From NCBI GenBank assembly GCA_947561585.1, contig CANNZV010000863.1:62001-126000 (forward strand): a DNA stretch of 64,000 bases. Reading direction: 5' to 3'. Position 1 is the stretch's first letter. Each line of letters starts with the position of its first letter. Shown here piece after piece: positions 9,898 to 22,749 of the stretch. Under the pieces are notes generated by a model. That model saw only the letters and a program-made list of their open reading frames with translations. It did no database searches and was not told the DNA's origin. Position numbers and translations under genes: made by a program. The stretch comes from Caprella mutica (lineage: Eukaryota; Arthropoda; Malacostraca; Amphipoda; Caprellidae).

Positions 9898-12800
9898 TCA
9901 GACTAATACTTGACACAAGTATTTATATTTCGAATTACACTCTCTATCTGCTAAATGGTAGAAATAACCTACATTGTCGTAGTACATCCTGGCACACAAA
10001 GTTCCTCTATTAGGATTATTTCCAGCGAAAGGATACACTCCTACAACTCCTTTACCAATATCGCCACCATGGAACAAATCCCACTTCTTGGATATTTCAT
10101 TCATCTTCATTCCAATGTAGATGTTGTCATCGGCCAAATCATTCGACTCTGGAAGATAATTGAGAATTTTTACAGGCTAAGTTAGTTTATTAATTCTACT
10201 GATGTTCAATAGATTTGAAAGAATGAAATCCTTTGTCTTCAATTTGTTACAGTAGATTAAGTACCTAACATTTATCGAGATTATTAGCTCAATCTGCTAA
10301 ATAAATCAAAAAATGTGTTTTATTATCATTCAGAATAAGAATCTTGAGAAGAATATATTTTTGTTACTGTGCTGAAAAATCAGACCAGTACGACAATGTT
10401 TACAGTTGCTCCCACCCTTCTGAATTGTTTGAATTAAGGTGCCACTAGAGACTGGTCAGTGGTCAGTGTAGTGCTCCACACTAAGAGAGTTCTGATGCTC
10501 ACTGCTCAATGAATAACATAATTTGAAGTATTATTATATGCAAGAGATTGAAGAAAAACTTTAATAATTGATTAATAAAACATATCATTATTTAGAACAC
10601 GTTGTAACTAAATAAGGTTACCAATGTGAATTTCATTGGAGTATTATTGTTCAAAAGTCCGAGTTAATAATATTAATCCAGATTTTTTTAATACGAAAAT
10701 AGTATAAGGTAAAATTCATAGATATATTCACTCATTATAATGATAACATGATTACTCTAGAAATATATTTTACAATAAAAGGGTTCGGGGTAACTCAAAA
10801 ATATCAAAAAATTAATCTGCTATTTGGCATGTCATGTACATCTATAACGTGCTAACTAGTTATGCCTATTCCATATGACTATTCCTAAGTTTGTCCGAAC
10901 CCCCTACTTTTTAGTCCACATTTGTGAGCAATTTTCACTAGATGACGTAAAGACATTGCCGATATAGAGAAGTTGACACGTAATGCGTCTCGTGAGATAT
11001 TTATAAACTTTGCTGCAAATAACCCTCAGAACAGTACTTTTCCTATGAAGGGTATTACTTATTTCTTACTCTATAGTATGACGTGACTTACCTTCCTTGA
11101 GATGAAGAAGATGTTGTCTCAGGTGTTCGAATATCCCTAGAGTGGCGGGAGAGTAAAGTCTAGATCCTTCGGGGCAAGATGTGGTGGCCTCGTCGAGGGT
11201 TTTGATATCCTCTGATAGCATAATGCAGCCCACATCCTTGACTAACTTGAAGGGAGGCTCGCAAACATCTAGCGATAAAATTTAGTATTAATATATTTTT
11301 TTTACTTGAAACGTAATTTAACGTTTGTAAGATATTCTATATTATAATAAGAGCCGCATGTGTCCATCTTTGTGACACTATTTTTTCAAGAAACACATAT
11401 TAATTAATAAAGATTTATTTATAAGATTTTTCAACTGATTTTGTGGAAGTACAATGCGTACTGGTCTAACTAATATTAATAATAAATTATAATACTTATG
11501 ACTCTTGAGAGTAAATAATGATTTAGTTAAATCAATATATTAATCATATGTATTAATAATACTTACTTGCATTCTACTATTGCAAATAAATTGAATTCTG
11601 AAGAAATGAACAACTGGCACTGAACTAGTTTTGCATATAAAAGCTCATCCCATTCATTTGACCAGTCATATCTAAGATGAAATCAATTCTTAGATACATT
11701 AAATGATATTTACACCATAAATAGCCTAATGAGTTCAGGTGAATTCCCCCTCGGAAAATTCCACCACTGAAAATTAAACCAGGTAAATTCTCCCGTTGGA
11801 AAGTTCCACCATGGGAAATACCACCACATAATATTGAATTTCATTTACAATTTACATCAAGTAAACATTCATTAAAACTGATCTAAATGAAGTTATTTTC
11901 TTGAAATTATATGCATGTTGTATATCTTTCAAGTATCAGCCACGGGGTTAACATAGATTGCATGTATTATACATAACTTGAATTTTTTAATCCTATACCT
12001 CAAATTTTTATAATGTATATTATGAAGTAGGCTTATTTCTGAAAGCTGTCGGCAGTAGCTAGGAACATACTAATATTCACTTTTTCGGAATAAAAAAAAA
12101 AATATTGGATGAATTATAAAGAATTATATAATAAAATATAAGATATAGAGCTCCTATTGATCGATAGTATGCATCTTAATATAGTTGGTAATAAAATTCA
12201 TTATTCAACATGTTTCTAACTCTTTTTCCTGACGATGAATAAACATGTACCTATTTGAAAGTTTGAAACCTCAAAATACCTTCAACTTTGACATTTTAAT
12301 AACCCTCTCGATTATGTTTCAAAATATACATTTTTTCACTGTCGAAAATCATCGAGAAGTTCACTCAATTGAACAGTTAACTTCACTTTATACATGAATA
12401 ATATTATGGCATTACATTCCTGAATTTAAGATAATATTTGTTAGAAACTTTTTGTTCAAAATGGTTCATGATGGAATTTTCCACTGATTGAATTTAATGC
12501 TGGAGGAATTTTCTATGGTGAATTCTCCTTGTGGAACTTTCCGCAAAAACAACGTCAAATATACGCTGCCATCAAAGAAAAAAATTAGGTTCACTGCTCT
12601 GAATATTGCCTGACGTATATTGTATTTTCATTATGTTTACTAATATAAGGGTTGAAATTAAATAACAATATAAGTCATTCATGAATAGCACAGCGAAAAT
12701 TAACGATATTTACAGATATATTGTATCTTTAATGGAAATTTAATTGTATCTGTTATTAAAATTTACCGAGTTGCACACGTTTTTAAACTCCATTTAACTG

Positions 12801-15800
12801 TGATTAGTTGGACTATCAGAATGTACGGGAAGGTTTGACTCTGTGTTTAAAAAACACATGTCTTATTTATAAACCTATGGAGTTGTTAGTATATAATCAT
12901 ATACCAAACTAATGTGTACCAAATTTCCAATAAAAATATTGAACATTTAATGAGAAATATATACATACAGTAGGTATATATAACATTGGGAACTGAGAGA
13001 GCAAAGCTGTGATTGGGTGGAGTGTGACCCAATCACAGCTCGAGCATGTGTTTGAACTAATGAACTAATGTGTGCTTATACGCTATCTAAACTGTATTTC
13101 TAGTTGCCACACGTCACCACAGTTCATTTATTTTCCGATTTTACGAGATTCACGCTAAATTACGCCGATACGTAGATATTTTTAAAATTTTAAATACAAA
13201 AATATATTTGGTATTTATGTAGGAATAAAGTAAAGAAAGGCCGTTCAATTTGAAGGAATGACATGAAAGATAAAATTAATTTAAAATGGATGTGCTTATA
13301 AACACACGTCATACTCATTAGCATGGATGGGACAATATGCTCTTAAAACTATAGATCCCAAAAATATCATATATGAAACAAAATAAAATGGTATCGACTA
13401 CTATATACAGTTGGTTTAGAACGATTCAATACTCTTTGATTCTCTCCGTCTATAATATTTTCGGGATCTATAGTTTTGAGAGCATATTGTCCCAGCCCTG
13501 CTCATTAGGATTAACCCTCTAATGCTGATCGTTCGTTAATGGCTGCCTTTTATTTATTTTGAAATAAAATACTGGATGCTATGAAAATTGTCACTGGACA
13601 AACTACCACTGTTGGAAAATTGCCACTGGGAAAATTACCACTAATGGAAAATTGCCGCTGTGGGAAGATTGCCACTGAAGAATATTGCGACTGAATAATT
13701 TTTTTTTCGAAAATAATAAAAATCACACCGAATTAAATATTTATCAGATTTCAATATAGAAGAAATATTTACAAGGAGTATATCTCATTTTGACAAGCTC
13801 TACGATCCAAGTGGGTTCTTCCGTCGGTGGGTGGGAGCGTGATGGTATATTCGAGAAATTATTATTGTTAATAATTGTTGTTAACTTAAGAGGATAAATA
13901 ATTTGAAGGTTCTCTACTCTACTACTAGTTTACCGTCAAGTTATTTTCTCTAATTCACAAGTGCATTAAAATATACGTAGTTTCTTCACAATGCTCATAG
14001 TCTTGTATAGTGTCACGCTACTTTTTTTTTGTACGATCCATTGATCTGCTAACCAAATTAATTATTTATAAGGTGAAAATAGTTCAGGGTAGCTTTCATC
14101 ATTTAACTGAAGGGAACATGATTGGTTAAATTTAACACCCATTTTGCAGCTTTATAGTGATCTATATTTTTTACGCCTTTCAAATACCTATATATTGACA
14201 TATATTCATTTCTAAACATCTCTTTTGTATCCGTAAATGTGTAGATGTTGTTGATTGAATCTGTTTGTCCATCATGTTTGATGATTTACTGTCCACATCA
14301 TGATCACCAAACTAACTGCAACTATGGTTCCAAAGCAACTTGCTTGTCTCACTTCTACTCGGCGGTTCCTTGTACCTGCCTTTTTTGTTAGTGGCTATAT
14401 TGTATGTGCTGTCATTCCAACAAATATTTTTATTATTATTTTTATACCGAAATTAAATTTGATTGTTTTCGATTTATATCTTTAGAACTCTTGCTTGATC
14501 AATCATATGGCAACACTTTGTTTGCAATTGCACTATTATTTGTGAATTGTGAATCCCGACAACAACAGTCGTAAGTTTCCTAATTTATTTATTTATTATT
14601 TGCAATTTATTAACTAATCTAGGTTAATATTAAACAAAGCTATATATTCATTAAATTAAATCTACATTCATTAATGCTTGAAATTTCATATATGTCAAAT
14701 TTGCAACCTAGCCTAGCCTAAATCTTTATTAGATGTTGACTTTCTTGCCCTTGAGTTGAGTTGCAATATTACATTTCTGTTCAATTTTCAGCATCAGGTA
14801 CCATAAGATAACCTAAAATACATATTTTTCATTTATAAATTTTAAAGTCCTAAATGCCAGCTTTACAAATGTGGTAAATATATCTTCAAATTATCTACCT
14901 ACTAAATTCTCTACTCATTTATTAGTCATGCATTTATAACTATGTTTCATTATTATTTAAAATGCAAAGTATTATTAGATTCTGTTTTCGCAGAAAACAC
15001 CGATTACAAATGGAGAAAAGTCTAGGATTTTTATTCATCCTCACAGCTGCTCTCCGCAGCCACATTGTAAGCAGATATTTCTCTTCTAACTAACTAAATT
15101 AATTTTAGCCTCATTATTCAATCTTCTATCAATCGTATTTACTCCAGCAGTTTGAATGATAATTTATTTTATAGGGGCAATTTTCCTCAGTGACAGTTTT
15201 CCGGGTGGCAGTTTTCCTACAGTGGAAGTTTTCCCACAGTGTCAAGTTTCCCAGTGGCAATTTTCCCAAGGGTAATCTTCCCAGTGGCAGCTTTTCAAGT
15301 GGCAATTTTCCGCGCACGAAAATACTGATGCATGTATATGTATAGGGGTGCATGCTGACCCTCTAACCCCGCTGCCAGGTTATTAAGGAATCATGAAGAA
15401 AGTGTGCAATTCAACAAACTAGTGGATACAACAATCTACATAACGCTCATTTATGCTGAAAGTTCAAAATATTCTTCATTTACACTTGTGTCCGAAATTA
15501 TTCATACCCCTCAGGTAAAATGCTTGTTTCTTTCATTGCATGAAAAATTGGTGTTACATAGTTTCCAATTTTATATGAATATAAAGTAATATCCTGGTAA
15601 GTAAATATAACGTTCAAAACAATTAGTAAAAAACTTTCAACATAAATTTTTTTCATGTGTTGTAAATTATGAGATGTCCACAATTATTCATCCCTCTTTT
15701 TCAAAATGAATTACATCTTTCAATAACCATTTCATTAAAAATATCATAGTTATATGTGAATATTACTATTATATAGAACATTTCTAATTACATGCATATA

Positions 15801-18583
15801 TTTTTTTAATGAAAGTGTTTTTATAAGTGCGAATTCTGCGAATTCTGTTTAAATCCTTGAATTTATAAAGAAAAATCAAAAGGGGAAGAAAAAAGAACTT
15901 AGTAATAATGATCTCAGAAATCTTATAATGGATTCACGCAAGGAAGGATTGGGGTATAAGGCAATATCGAAGCAGCTGAATGTTACAGTACATACAGTAC
16001 AGAGTATTATTAAGAGATTCAATTCTCATCATACCGTGAAAAACTTGACTGGTCGAGGGAGAAAGGGAAAAGTCTCACTCAGATGTGCTAGAAATATAGT
16101 ACGTTATGCAAGTCAAAATCCCAGGACTACTACCAAGGAGGTTTTACAACAACTCGATGACTCTGGTACTAAAATATCAAGGCAGATATTACAAAGAACT
16201 TTGAATGATAATGGCTGGAAAAGTTTCCATCCCAGAAAAACCCCTCTACTGACAAGAAAACATCTAAAAGCACGCCTAATCTTTGCAAGAACTCATGTTG
16301 ATTCTTCTGATTCATTTTTCTCAAAAATCCTATTGACTGATGAAACAAAAATTGAATTATTCGGCCATATTGATGTTGCCTACGTTTGGAGGAAAGAGGG
16401 GAAAGCTTACAACCCGAAGAATACCATCCCTACAGTTAAACATGGGAGTGTCAGCCACATGTTTTGGGGTTCTTTCTCTGCTAGTGGACCAGGTAGCTTA
16501 GTAAAAGTTGATGAAATTAGGAAAAAGAGCAATATCATGAAAGGTAAACATATGGCAGGACGCTGAAAACGGGCACTAGGACTAAATTGGATGCCGCAGC
16601 AGGACAACAATCCCAAGCATGATACTAAAATAGTCAAGAAGTGGATCCAGGATAACCATATCGAAGTCTTGGAATGCCCCAGCCATAGCCCTGAACTCAA
16701 TCCTATTGAAAATTCGTGGCACAAACTAAAACAAGAGGTAAAAAAGAGGAAATCCTAAATTCTGAAGGAATTAGAAGAATTTTCTAAAGAAGAATGGTAG
16801 AAAATTAGTGTTGAGACTTGCAGGAACCTTGTTGATAATTATACCAACCGCATTCATCAAGTTATTAACACGTTCCCCGCGTATGCTCCTTTGCAATCAA
16901 ATCCGCTATTGCGTCACATTTTTTTTTGGTGTATTAATAAGTTATACTCCCAAAACTGAGAGAACTTTACGTTATTTGGTAACCAATCTTTCAAATTTCT
17001 CGCGTAAAAATATGTTGTACAGGTTACCTAATTTACGGATTTGTCTCTTAATTGACGTTATTTCTAATTAAATTGCTCATAACTTTCTTATTTGAATACA
17101 CATTTCGATGAACTTTTTATTAATGAATGCGTTTAGATATTAGGTATCGATATATCGACTTAGAATTTTCCAAGCGTCAGTAAATAGTCAGCTGTAGGGG
17201 ATGTTTTACCACCTACTTTTTCTCCCGTACGAATAACATAGGAATATTTCGCCGATAATCTAAGAAGGAACCCAAATCACTTCACTTTGTTGGTCTATTG
17301 CAATGAAGTTCATCTTCCAAATGTTCCTGACATGGCATCGTAAAAGCTGAAGGATATTAAATGAACCAACTGAGTGTAAGACAACATAAAAAGATAATTC
17401 GAACTTGAAATTTGAGTATAACTTCAACAATGTAATAGTAAAATAAACTGTCACATTGTTCACCAGGGCATGTCCCATTGTTCACCAGTGCTGGTTTACA
17501 ATGGGCCTTTTTTTTCTTCTTTAATTATTTTCTGGTTAACGGAAAATGTTATAGCATTCTAGTTAGTTTCATTTAATAAAGAAATATCGATATTACGTAT
17601 GTATTTTTTTTTTTCATATTTTACTTATAGTAAATGAAATATCTATCTTTTTGTATTTTTTGTCCCATTGTTCACCACCTTCCCCTACTGCCCAACTCTG
17701 CTAACTAGTGTATCTAGGTACCTGAATTACCTAGCTACTGTGTCTAGGCAGCTAACTTTTTATACTGACTACCTTGTGTATCTAGGTACTAAACTTGTAA
17801 TTACCTAACTAGAATATCAAGGTACTTGATACTATGGGTATGTAATTTTCCTGCATACCTACAAGGAGAACACGTTTTCCCACATATTTGAGAGATCATC
17901 CCTATCAGTGGTAGCTTTGCTAAAGAAGTATCATTATTTTACTGTTTGGTATCCATCGGAGGTAAATCTTACTTTTTCTCATGTTGGAAAATCGGAGGGT
18001 AGTGCAAAACGCAACGAAGAAACTTAATTTACATATTAAAGTTATAGAACCAAATTTGTTATGATCTGCAGATTTGTGTCCAAGATCTAATGAATTGAGT
18101 ATCACAAATTTAGAGTGGAGGGGACCATAATATCAATTTCATGCTTACTTTTGACGTAGGTAGTGCTATTCGGGCCGTTCTTTAGCTCTTCTTCGCTTGG
18201 TTTCTCTGTCGAATAATCACATTTCACTTTTCCATTTTCCATGACTTTGGTGGATAGAACTTTGCATGATGGGTCTTCCATACATATTTTCTTGCAGCTA
18301 TCTGTAATTCAACAGGTTTTTGAAAGGTATGGAAAATATTAAAAGATATCATTTCTATATTAGATGTTCGTAATGGTTTTATGAATATCACATTCGTTAT
18401 CGAATAAATTGCAACCTATATTTTCATTGGTGATTTATTTTCCTTACATTTGTTTGTCATGCCTATGTCCGTAGAGCTGATCCGTACAATGTGTTTAAAT
18501 TTGTATTCCTGTAGGATAACGTCTGAGTGAACTGCTCCAACTATGAGAAGAAACAGGAAGCTCACAACTGAAGGATTCGCCAT
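9898..18583 (-). CDS. C-type lectin-like gene C, four coding exons, 238 residues
   Basis: Exons on the minus strand: 18448-18583, 18149-18301, 11092-11268 and 9898-10148 (136, 153, 177, 251 bases; joins in phase 1). Borders are GTAAGG, GTAAGC and GTAAGT donors and TTACAG, CGCTAG and TTCCAG acceptors. Residues 1-20 form a signal peptide, 46-96 a four-cysteine PAN/apple-like module, 97-238 a C-type lectin-like domain ending YLCQVLV. Domain cysteines include GC (111), SC (128), LC (207), EC (226) and LC (234). The loop that carries EPN in sugar-binding lectins reads NNPNRG, and the later WND motif is absent, so canonical calcium-dependent sugar binding is doubtful. Intron 2 is about 6.9 kb, against 1.0 kb in gene A, because of MITE and Tc1 insertions. 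No stop or frameshift interrupts the exons. The product is presumably secreted; its ligand is unknown. Confidence 0.85.
10149..11091 (-). other. Intron 3 of gene C
   Basis: 943 bases, bounded by a GTAAGT donor and a CTTCCAG acceptor on the minus strand. It aligns with intron 3 of genes B (1021 bases) and A (1099 bases). The stretch that stays open after exon 3 in A and B is not conserved here. Confidence 0.7.
11740..11832. repeat. Word repeat of GGAAAATTCCACCA type in intron 2 of gene C
   Basis: Four to five units such as GGAAAATTCCACCACTG and GGAAAGTTCCACCATGG. A second small cluster with GAATTTTCCACTG and GGAACTTTCCGC lies at 12475-12545, and a third with AAATTGCCACTG at 13590-13690. All are in the same intron. 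Confidence 0.6.
12829..13513. mobile_element. MITE of the TGACGTGTGTTT family, carrying a nested hAT-type MITE
   Basis: The body (12829-13321) is the reverse complement of 35960-36350 joined to 37240-37318. Ends carry GACTCTGTGTTT and AAACACACGTCATAC as imperfect inverted repeats. No transposase frame. The copy at 36-37 kb is split by a palindromic element, so this one shows its empty site. Confidence 0.6.
13322..13500. mobile_element. 179-bp hAT-type MITE with 8-bp target duplication
   Basis: Inverted ends GGGACAATATGCTCTTAAAA and TTTTGAGAGCATATTGTCCC enclose a near-hairpin. The flanks are perfect 8-base direct repeats CTCATTAG (13314-13321 and 13501-13508), the target length typical of hAT elements. 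A diverged copy in the other orientation lies at about 56143-56316. Confidence 0.8.
13700..15170. other. Intron 2 of gene C, unique AT-rich part
   Basis: No gene was recognised. A 61-codon plus-strand ORF at 14300-14485 has no support. The sequence lacks obvious repeats until the word array at 15175. Confidence 0.4.
15175..15315. repeat. Word repeat of GTGGCAGTTTTCC type
   Basis: About seven degenerate units of 15-19 bases: GGGTGGCAGTTTTCC, AGTGGAAGTTTTCCC, AGTGGCAATTTTCCC and similar. A minus-strand ORF across it (15129-15353) is a repeat artefact. Confidence 0.7.
15370..15432 (+). mobile_element. Fragment of the palindromic GGCACGCCCCCC MITE
   Basis: The stretch with GTGTGCAATTCAACAAACTA matches the inner part of the MITE copies at 21372-22093 and 33839-34535. 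Only about 60 bases remain, next to the Tc1 element. Confidence 0.5.
15483..16866 (+). mobile_element. Tc1-type transposon, 5' end kept, 3' end lost
   Basis: A TA at 15481-15482 precedes CACTTGTGTCCGAAATTATT. A second direct copy (TGTCCACAATTATTCATCCC) lies about 186 bases further in at 15673, the IR/DR arrangement of fish-type Tc1 elements such as Sleeping Beauty relatives. No matching right repeat follows the transposase, so the element is truncated near 16866. It sits in intron 2 of gene C. Confidence 0.8.
15880..16860 (+). pseudogene. Tc1 transposase, inactivated
   Basis: A DDE transposase that would cut and paste its own element. A frame from 15928 runs 212 codons to a stop at 16564. 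In the same frame the sequence continues after that stop with recognisable transposase sequence. Homology extends upstream to 15880, where an AAA stands at the expected start codon before GKKKEL. Visible parts: N-terminal helix-turn-helix (GYKAISKQLNV), GRGRKGK linker, first catalytic D in LLTDET, then FWGSFSASG, second D in QQDNNPKH, and E in SPELNPIEN. Further stops lie near 16756 and 16798. A short in-frame stretch is missing between the MFWG and QQDN regions. Not functional. Confidence 0.9.
16870..17188. other. Intron 2 of gene C, nothing recognised
   Basis: Sequence after the truncated Tc1 has one 87-codon plus ORF (16808-17071) that begins inside the transposase in another frame; it is a shadow. 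No other feature seen. Confidence 0.4.
17189..17690. mobile_element. Possible pogo-like MITE with CCCATTGTTCACC repeats
   Basis: The right end, read on the minus strand, is CAGTAGGGGAAGGTGGTGAA; the left side has CAGCTGTAGGGGATG. Inside, CCCATTGTTCACCA occurs at about 17473 and 17663, with partial copies at 17452 and 17497. Such starts are common in pogo-like elements. Ends match only partly, so the limits are uncertain. Confidence 0.35.
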
Positions 18584-18639
18584 GTTGATTCAAGATCTGG
18601 AGGTGTGAAAGATTTAGATATGTGATTTTTTATTCATTA

Positions 18640-19560
18640 TTTTGGTAAATTTAATCTACTTAAAGGAACAGTTAAAGGAATTTATTAAATTGTTATATTG
18701 AAATGACCCGCATATTTTAGGAAAAAAATATATAGATTTCAAAATTATAGACTGTAAGTTTCATCCAATACTGACAATTTAATTGCTTCTTCTCCTTCAA
18801 TAATTAAATAATTAACTTAAAACATTCTTCAAATAGTAGCCTGATGTGGTTCTAGGTATTCACCACCTTGGTAAAATCCCCTCTATGATATATTCCAACC
18901 CGATATATTCCAACAGTTGGAAAATGCTCTTGGATGTAGAATAGGTAATCAAAGAACGCAGTCACAATGTGACGAGAAGGGACAAAAGTACCGATGATTT
19001 TACTCACGAATGGAAGAGTAATTGAAGACTACGAGTTGAATAGCCTATATTTAGCGCTATTTTCCTAAATTGCCAGTAGATTTAAAAATGATAAACATGG
19101 TATAATATACCTGAGGTTGAAAATACTGGGTTGAATGATACCTGTCAACCCAGGTCTATCCACTGCGATTTCTATTCATTTGAATTTTAGGAAAAGTCAA
19201 AACTAGAATTTTCGGTTGATTTTCTCTTTTCTTGCTGAAACATTACCAAGTTGTTTTCATGAATCAATATTAATAAACAAATTCAAGTCATTATTTATGT
19301 GCAGACGTTACTCTTCCTTTTCTTACTTTTGTATTTTCTTTACCCTTGTACAGCCTTTACTCTTCCCTTTCTTTAGCTTTGTACAGCCTTCACTCTTCCT
19401 TTCTTTACAACAGTTTATCACACACTGTATCAATTTCTGAAGCCGTCGTTAAGGCTCTCACCATTTGTTCTAATTATTTAATAGATTAATGGCAATTAAC
19501 TAGAATATTATTTTACTCATTATATTTTTTGCGTCACTTAGTTATTTAATCTACCCCTAA
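18640..19560 (-). repeat. Upstream duplicated block of gene C with 33-bp minisatellite
   Basis: Corresponds to 2190-3560 upstream of gene D, including the GCAGTCACAAT stretch and a shortened 33-bp array of about three units at 19305-19410, ending in CACACTGTATCAATTTCTGA. The spacing to exon 1 is shorter than in the other copies. Confidence 0.7.
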
Positions 19561-20205
19561 CACAAATTAATCATATTTAATCGATAATTAATTGCGAATG
19601 CTGACAGCTTGAGACTCTCCTTCCTTATCGCGTCGAAATACAAAATTGAAGTGAATGATAAATACATAGTTGATAGGTCAAATAATAATGTATTAACGCA
19701 TTTATTAAAAGATGATGGAATTATGAAATAATAATATATTGTTAATATACTAAATTGTAATGAATATTTTATTATTCTTGTTCTTAATGAAAAAAAAAAT
19801 GCCACTTTAGGGCCCCAACACGCGAGTGAATTTTGACGTAGCATCTTTTTCTTGAGCCAAGAATTGTTAGTTTTTTTTAAATATTATTATTTTAAAACAT
19901 TTTATCTCCTACAGACAAAGCATTAGTGTAATTTAATTTAAATATTAATATTAATATGTACTATAAGACAAAATTTTTAAATGAAAATCGTATAATATTT
20001 GTGTAACTTACTTATATAAATGTACGAAATAATAAGGTAGGTATAACTGTCACTTGAAGTACTATAAAATATGATAGAAAAAGGGTGTTATTTATTAACT
20101 TCACATACATATATATATGTAGATATTTAACCGTATTTATATGTAGTATCGTATATTAACTAGGGCACTGCAGCGGTGTCTCTCTCGTATCCTAAATTGG
20201 TACTA
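19560..20205. other. AT-rich spacer, nothing recognised
   Basis: A minus-strand 95-codon ORF (19557-19844) has no recognisable domain. Otherwise there is only AT-rich sequence. Confidence 0.4.
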
Positions 20206-20207
20206 TA

Positions 20208-21354
20208 CAGGGTGGCGCAAAAAAAATGAATGCCATTTCAAATGAGTTTATTTTACAAACTATTAGAGGTAGAATTTTTCTAAAAACTTTGTTTTATTTG
20301 TATAGTTTTTCTGCATCTTTTATGAAAATTGAACATCCTGCAGCGAATTGAAAAAATATAAATTTAGAGGGCTTGCGCGAGGATGAAAAACAAAACAAAA
20401 AAAAAGACTTCAGAATAGGTATAATTTATTCCCATATGGTAGGTAGTAGTGAAAATTTAAAAATACTATTCTTCATTCAATTAAAGTTTTTTTTATCGAT
20501 TCTTTCGTTCATGGAAATACATCTTTATCACCAATAACATGTCGTCTCCAAAAGGAGCATTTCTTTGCTTAAACCATCTTGAAAAATTTAGATTGCGGTA
20601 AATCAGTCCCAAGAGCCGAAGCCTTGCATGCTTTTTGAAAGGATGATATCTCAAATCGTGTTTAACAAATAGGTTAAATGTGTCTTTAGTGATGTCCTAT
20701 TCATTCTTTCTCATTGATATTTTTTTATTCTAAATAAATAGTTCATGAATAAGATTTCAATGTGTTCGTTTTGTTGTCCTGCGACCTAATAGCTTATGTT
20801 CAAAATAAAGTGGTTTCTTCAGTTTTTAACTTATTAATATAATTCAATATGGTTTTATAGTTGGTGAAAATCTTTCCTGAAAGGTATGTTTAAAATGGGG
20901 TTGAACCTGTTTAAAGCTTTCAGCATTTAAATAACTTGTCACAACAAAAACTCTGTTCTTTTGAAAGCTGAATTTTGAGGGTTTTGAATAGGAGATACAA
21001 ATTAACGCCGAACTGATTTTATTACAGATATCAAATTTATATCAAATATAAATTCTCAAATGATAATTCAGGTTATAATTGTCTTTTAATTGTTACAGAA
21101 AAGAATATTATCTAATGTTTTTACATCCATATGAAATGAATTATACCTTTTGTGATCTTTTTCGTATATTTCGTCATCGCGCAAGCCCTTTTTAATTATC
21201 TTTTTGTTTAATTTATGTCTTTACTTTAACAGATTTTTAAGATAGATGCAAAAAATTAAAGGAATAAAATTGTGGTTTTAGAAAATTTCTAGCTTTTATA
21301 GTTTGTTAAATAAACTAGTTTGAAAATGGGTTTCCTTTTTTTTGCGCCACCCTG
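20208..21354 (-). mobile_element. Mariner-type transposon remnant, 1147 bp
   Basis: Both ends read CAGGGTGGCGCAAAAAAAA and are flanked by TA (20206-20207, 21355-21356), the Tc1/mariner target. Inverted repeats extend about 190 bases, with a second matched block GAGGGCTTGCGCGA (about 20367) and TCGCGCAAGCCC (about 21176). On the minus strand around 20500-20700 the sequence resembles the second helix-turn-helix part of a mariner-like transposase (KHDLRYHPFKKH), broken by stops. Probably a dead, internally rearranged copy. Confidence 0.7.
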
Positions 21355-21371
21355 TACGCACTAAGCGGTTC

Positions 21372-22093
21372 GAGTCTTTCCCATTTGACGACCCACACCA
21401 GATTTAATTGAATATTATTTTTTCATGTATTTTTATCCATAGAATCTGAAAAACAAAATTGTTTTTTGTAAAACTAATAGTTTTTGAGATATGAGGGTTT
21501 AAAGTTATTTATTTCCTATGTATTACTGAAGGATTGAGAACTTTGAAAAAACTCGTGTTTTCATTGAAATTACTTAAACACTATAGATATTTTCATGAAA
21601 CAGTAATGTAGTTTGTTGTATCTGCTAGTTTGTTGTACTACACACTCCATGATTGATTGATGAGTTGGGGGGAAGGGGGCTTGGGGGGCGGCACGCCCCC
21701 CGAAATACATATATCGAATATATTTCCAGTTTCCGTGATATTTTCATTTTACTACTTCAATGCTGATATATGTGTAATGGGGGGCGTGCCGCTCCCCATA
21801 CCCCCCCCCCCGCCAGGTCGTTAAACAAATCATGAAGTGTGCAGTACAACAAACTAGCGGATACAACAATCTGCATTACGGTTATCTTTGACCAAGAAGC
21901 GTGAAAACACGAGTATTTTCAAAGTTCCCAATCCTTCAGTAATACATAGGAAATAAATAACTTTAAACCCTCATATCTCAAAAACTATTAGTTTCTACAA
22001 AAAACGGTTTTGATTTTCGGATTCTATGGACAAAAATACATATAAAAATAGTAATTTGAATTAAATTTGGTGGGGGTCGTCAAATGGGAAAGA
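21372..22093. mobile_element. Palindromic foldback MITE, complete copy
   Basis: Arms of about 190 bases are inverted copies: GTCTTTCCCATTTGACGACC at the left, its complement at the right. The centre has two inverted GC-rich strings, GGCGGCACGCCCCCC and GGGGGGCGTGCCGC, that can form a strong stem. Related copies or fragments: 33839-34535, 46160-46389 with 47801-47838, 15370-15432, 32765-32825, 45875-45910 and 51230-51320. No coding capacity. Confidence 0.8.
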
Positions 22094-22387
22094 CCCAGCG
22101 GTTCAAAGTAGCACTACAAGGATTAGTATCGCACTACAGGTTAGTTTGCAAAAAGACTTTTTAGTGCTACTTTGATTTTTGACGAATTTTGAAGTTCCAC
22201 ACTACGCTTCATGTAATTTTTTGAAATTTTGGCCTAGTGTGCATATTATTAGTTCTTGTATAGCGTAGTAGTCCCCGCCCACTTGTTAAAAACCGTTCCA
22301 CATAATACACCTAAAACCAAAAACTATACCAGAAATTTTTTAATATATAATATTTGTTATTTAGTGTAAGTAAATGGTATCCAGCGA

Positions 22388-22562
22388 ATTGGCCAAAAAC
22401 AAATTGGCCGAAACCAAATTCTCCGAAAACTAATTCGCTGAATCCTAATTTGTCGAACCATATTCTCCCAATATGAATTTGCCGAAACCCAAAGTTGTCG
22501 AAAACAGATTCGCAGAAGTGAGGATTTGTCGACATAGAAATTTGCCGAGAGACATATTTATC
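22388..22562. repeat. Word repeat of AAATTGGCCGAAACC type
   Basis: About ten units of 15-18 bases, such as AATTGGCCGAAACC, AATTCTCCGAAAAC and AATTTGCCGAAACCC. An 86-codon minus ORF is a repeat artefact. Confidence 0.7.
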
Positions 22563-22749
22563 GATAGTCACATTTAAAATAAAATGTATAATTTCTCAAA
22601 AGTAACAAAGCAGAAACGAAATAACGAAATCATAATCATTAGACTTAGTTACACAAAATGATCCTTTAATTATTTTATCTCTTCGTAAATCAATGTAACT
22701 GTTAATCTTAGTTTAACAAAATGATTCTTTGCCTTTTCTATTGTGTTAA

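Noticed and set aside
15129..15353. 74-codon minus ORF with KLPLGRLPLGK pattern
   Set aside because: Word repeat translated; no homology expected.
21360..21385. tRNA B-box GGTTCGAGTC
   Set aside because: It lies in the arm of a palindromic MITE, with no A box or cloverleaf around it.
22311..22571. 86-codon minus ORF with FGFGQFVFGQF pattern
   Set aside because: Translation of a 15-18 base word repeat.
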